Source: Bacteroidaceae bacterium (lineage in GTDB: Bacteria; Bacteroidota; Bacteroidia; Bacteroidales; Bacteroidaceae). From it: 64,000 nucleotides of DNA. Shown piece by piece: positions 62,852 through 64,000 of the stretch. Made by a program: the position numbers and the translations under genes. Within the stretch, counting starts at the first letter, position 1; every line of letters begins with the position of its first letter. The notes beneath the pieces are model-generated. The model made no database searches. It saw only the letters and a program-made list of their open reading frames with translations, and was not told the origin of the DNA. The stretch lies in contig JAEEZS010000067.1 in NCBI GenBank assembly GCA_016291905.1, forward strand, positions 71,926 to 135,925, given 5' to 3'.

Positions 62852-64000
62852 ATGAAAAAAGACATTTTTTATCTTCCTTTGTTGGTGGCGTTGGGCTTTT
62901 TCCTTTCGCTAACCACTCCGTTGCAAGCTGATGATTCGGACGATGAGTATGCGGAGGAAATTTTCCCTAGTACGGGAGTGCCCTGCTATCGTATTCCATC
63001 CGTTGCCTGCACGCGTAAGGGCAATCTGATTGCTGTGGTTGACTATCGCTACGGCGGTACCGATATTGGCTATGGCTCCGTTGAGTTACGCCGTCGCATC
63101 AGTCATGATAATGGTGCTACATGGGGCGATGAATTGGAATTTACGCATGGAAAGTACGCCACTTCTCCCCAGCCCAAGTACGATGCTGCTTATGGTGACC
63201 CCTGTATTGTGGCTGACCGAACAGGCGATAGCATTCTGGTGATGAGCTGCTCGGGAAACACGGGCTTCCAATACGGCACACGAGAGGTACATCAAGGCAT
63301 TGCTCGTTTCTACAGTACGGACGAAGGGGAGACATGGAGTGAACCGGAATATATCCAGGAATCCGTGTATGCCCTGTTTGATAAGAGTTCCCGAGGCCCT
63401 GTCCGTTCGTTGTTTATTGGTTCGGGCAAAATACATCAGAGTCGCTATGTAAAGGTGGGAGCATTTTACCGCTTGTATTGTTCAGCGTTGGTAAAGGATG
63501 TAAACAACACCTATTGCAACTATGTGCTTTATAGCGATGATTTCGGAGGCTCTTGGAATTTGCTTGGCGATGCAGACACGCCCGCCATACCTTCTGGTGC
63601 CGATGAACCGAAAACAGAGGAATTGCCCGATGGTAGTGTCATTTGTAGTAGCCGCATCAGAGGAGGGCGAAAGTTCAACATCTTCACATTTACGGATGCT
63701 GTGAAAGCTGAAGGCTCGTGGGGCACAGTCGCCACGTCCGATGCGTCCAACAATGGTACTTCGGCGGTAGGTAATTCTTGTAATGGTGAAATCATGATTC
63801 TCCCAGCCATTCGCAAGGCCGATGGAGAGAAACTCTATATTGCTTTGCAATCCGTTCCCTTTGGTTACGGAAAATCGAGCGATGGACGTGACAACGTGGG
63901 TATCTATTACAAGGAGTTATCCGATAAGAGCGATTTTGGCTCTCCCGCTGATTTTGCAAGTAATTGGGATGGGCGTCATCAAGCCACCCATCTTCGTTCG
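62852..64000 (+). CDS. GH33-type exo-sialidase, 3' end missing
   Basis: The frame is open from the ATG at 62852 to the window edge (383 codons). Signal peptide IFYLPLLVALGFFLSLTTPLQA. The catalytic YRIP motif is CYRIPSVAC (45-53), with Arg47 expected to bind the sialic acid carboxylate; Asp boxes SHDNGATW (84-91), STDEGETW (155-162) and SDDFGGSW (228-235) show a six-bladed propeller. It releases terminal sialic acids from host glycoconjugates. The gene must continue beyond 64000. Confidence 0.9.
   Translation, partial: MKKDIFYLPLLVALGFFLSLTTPLQADDSDDEYAEEIFPSTGVPCYRIPSVACTRKGNLIAVVDYRYGGTDIGYGSVELRRRISHDNGATWGDELEFTHGKYATSPQPKYDAAYGDPCIVADRTGDSILVMSCSGNTGFQYGTREVHQGIARFYSTDEGETWSEPEYIQESVYALFDKSSRGPVRSLFIGSGKIHQSRYVKVGAFYRLYCSALVKDVNNTYCNYVLYSDDFGGSWNLLGDADTPAIPSGADEPKTEELPDGSVICSSRIRGGRKFNIFTFTDAVKAEGSWGTVATSDASNNGTSAVGNSCNGEIMILPAIRKADGEKLYIALQSVPFGYGKSSDGRDNVGIYYKELSDKSDFGSPADFASNWDGRHQATHLRS

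Noticed and set aside
1-64000. Insertion sequences, prophage genes, toxin-antitoxin or defence systems
   Set aside because: No transposase, integrase, capsid, restriction or toxin-like protein was recognised on either strand.

Overview
The window looks like chromosomal DNA of a Bacteroidales bacterium, most likely a gut or rumen Prevotellaceae (Prevotella/Segatella type). Evidence: Bacteroidetes-type promoters (TTTG, 19-20 bases, TAnnTTTG) occur before many genes, genes start without Shine-Dalgarno sequences, paired SusC/SusD genes are present, surface lipoproteins are abundant, and several secreted proteins end in the same 'YDLQGR...GKK' tail. No transposase, integrase, phage gene or CRISPR array was seen.

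Layout. 1-10.9 kb: the end of an LptF/LptG permease, a DEAD-box RNA helicase, an 860-base repeat-rich non-coding stretch, an AAA ATPase, pyruvate:ferredoxin oxidoreductase (nifJ), two tiny paralogous membrane proteins (one only 58 aa), a secreted Gly-rich protein, a tRNA-Ser/tRNA-Glu pair, and a cupin-acyltransferase fusion. 11-16.4 kb: two tandem FAS1 (fasciclin) lipoproteins, each with its own promoter, and a secreted endonuclease/exonuclease/phosphatase protein. 16.5-27 kb: housekeeping genes, namely ileS, a DksA-like protein without zinc cysteines, lspA, a DUF4296 lipoprotein, a SpoU methyltransferase, a TamL-like outer-membrane protein, a YycJ-type hydrolase and a lipoprotein.

27.2-44.4 kb: a tRNA-Lys followed by a polysaccharide utilisation locus in the order SusC-SusD-SusC-SusD-lipoprotein-GH10-like lipoprotein-CBM protein-GH30. 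The order resembles the xylan (xus) locus of Prevotella bryantii, so the substrate is probably (glucurono)xylan. SusD-type and GH10-like lipoproteins would bind chains at the surface, GH30 would cut them, and the SusC pores would import the oligosaccharides. The GH10-like protein has lost key catalytic residues and is probably a binding protein. 44.5-53.2 kb: a Tat-exported metallo-beta-lactamase-fold protein, a large M6-type metalloprotease and, on the minus strand, a 1420-residue CotH/lamin-tail mosaic protein. 53.2-56.2 kb: uxaA and uxaB (hexuronate catabolism), which seem to share an operon with the CotH gene. 56.2-64 kb: a repeat-rich gap, a small beta-barrel, a GNAT acetyltransferase, a lipoprotein, a ROK glucokinase, a TonB-receptor-like barrel and the first 383 codons of a GH33-type sialidase running off the edge.

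The least ordinary signal lies between genes. Four intergenic arrays are built from degenerate units phased at exactly 21 or 22 bases (2750, 26297, 44416, 56401), and a fifth has 11-base units in both orientations (56510-56776). They differ in sequence but share helical-turn phasing, sit outside genes, and are not CRISPRs. I cannot assign a function. All calls are from reading the sequence; no database search was run.
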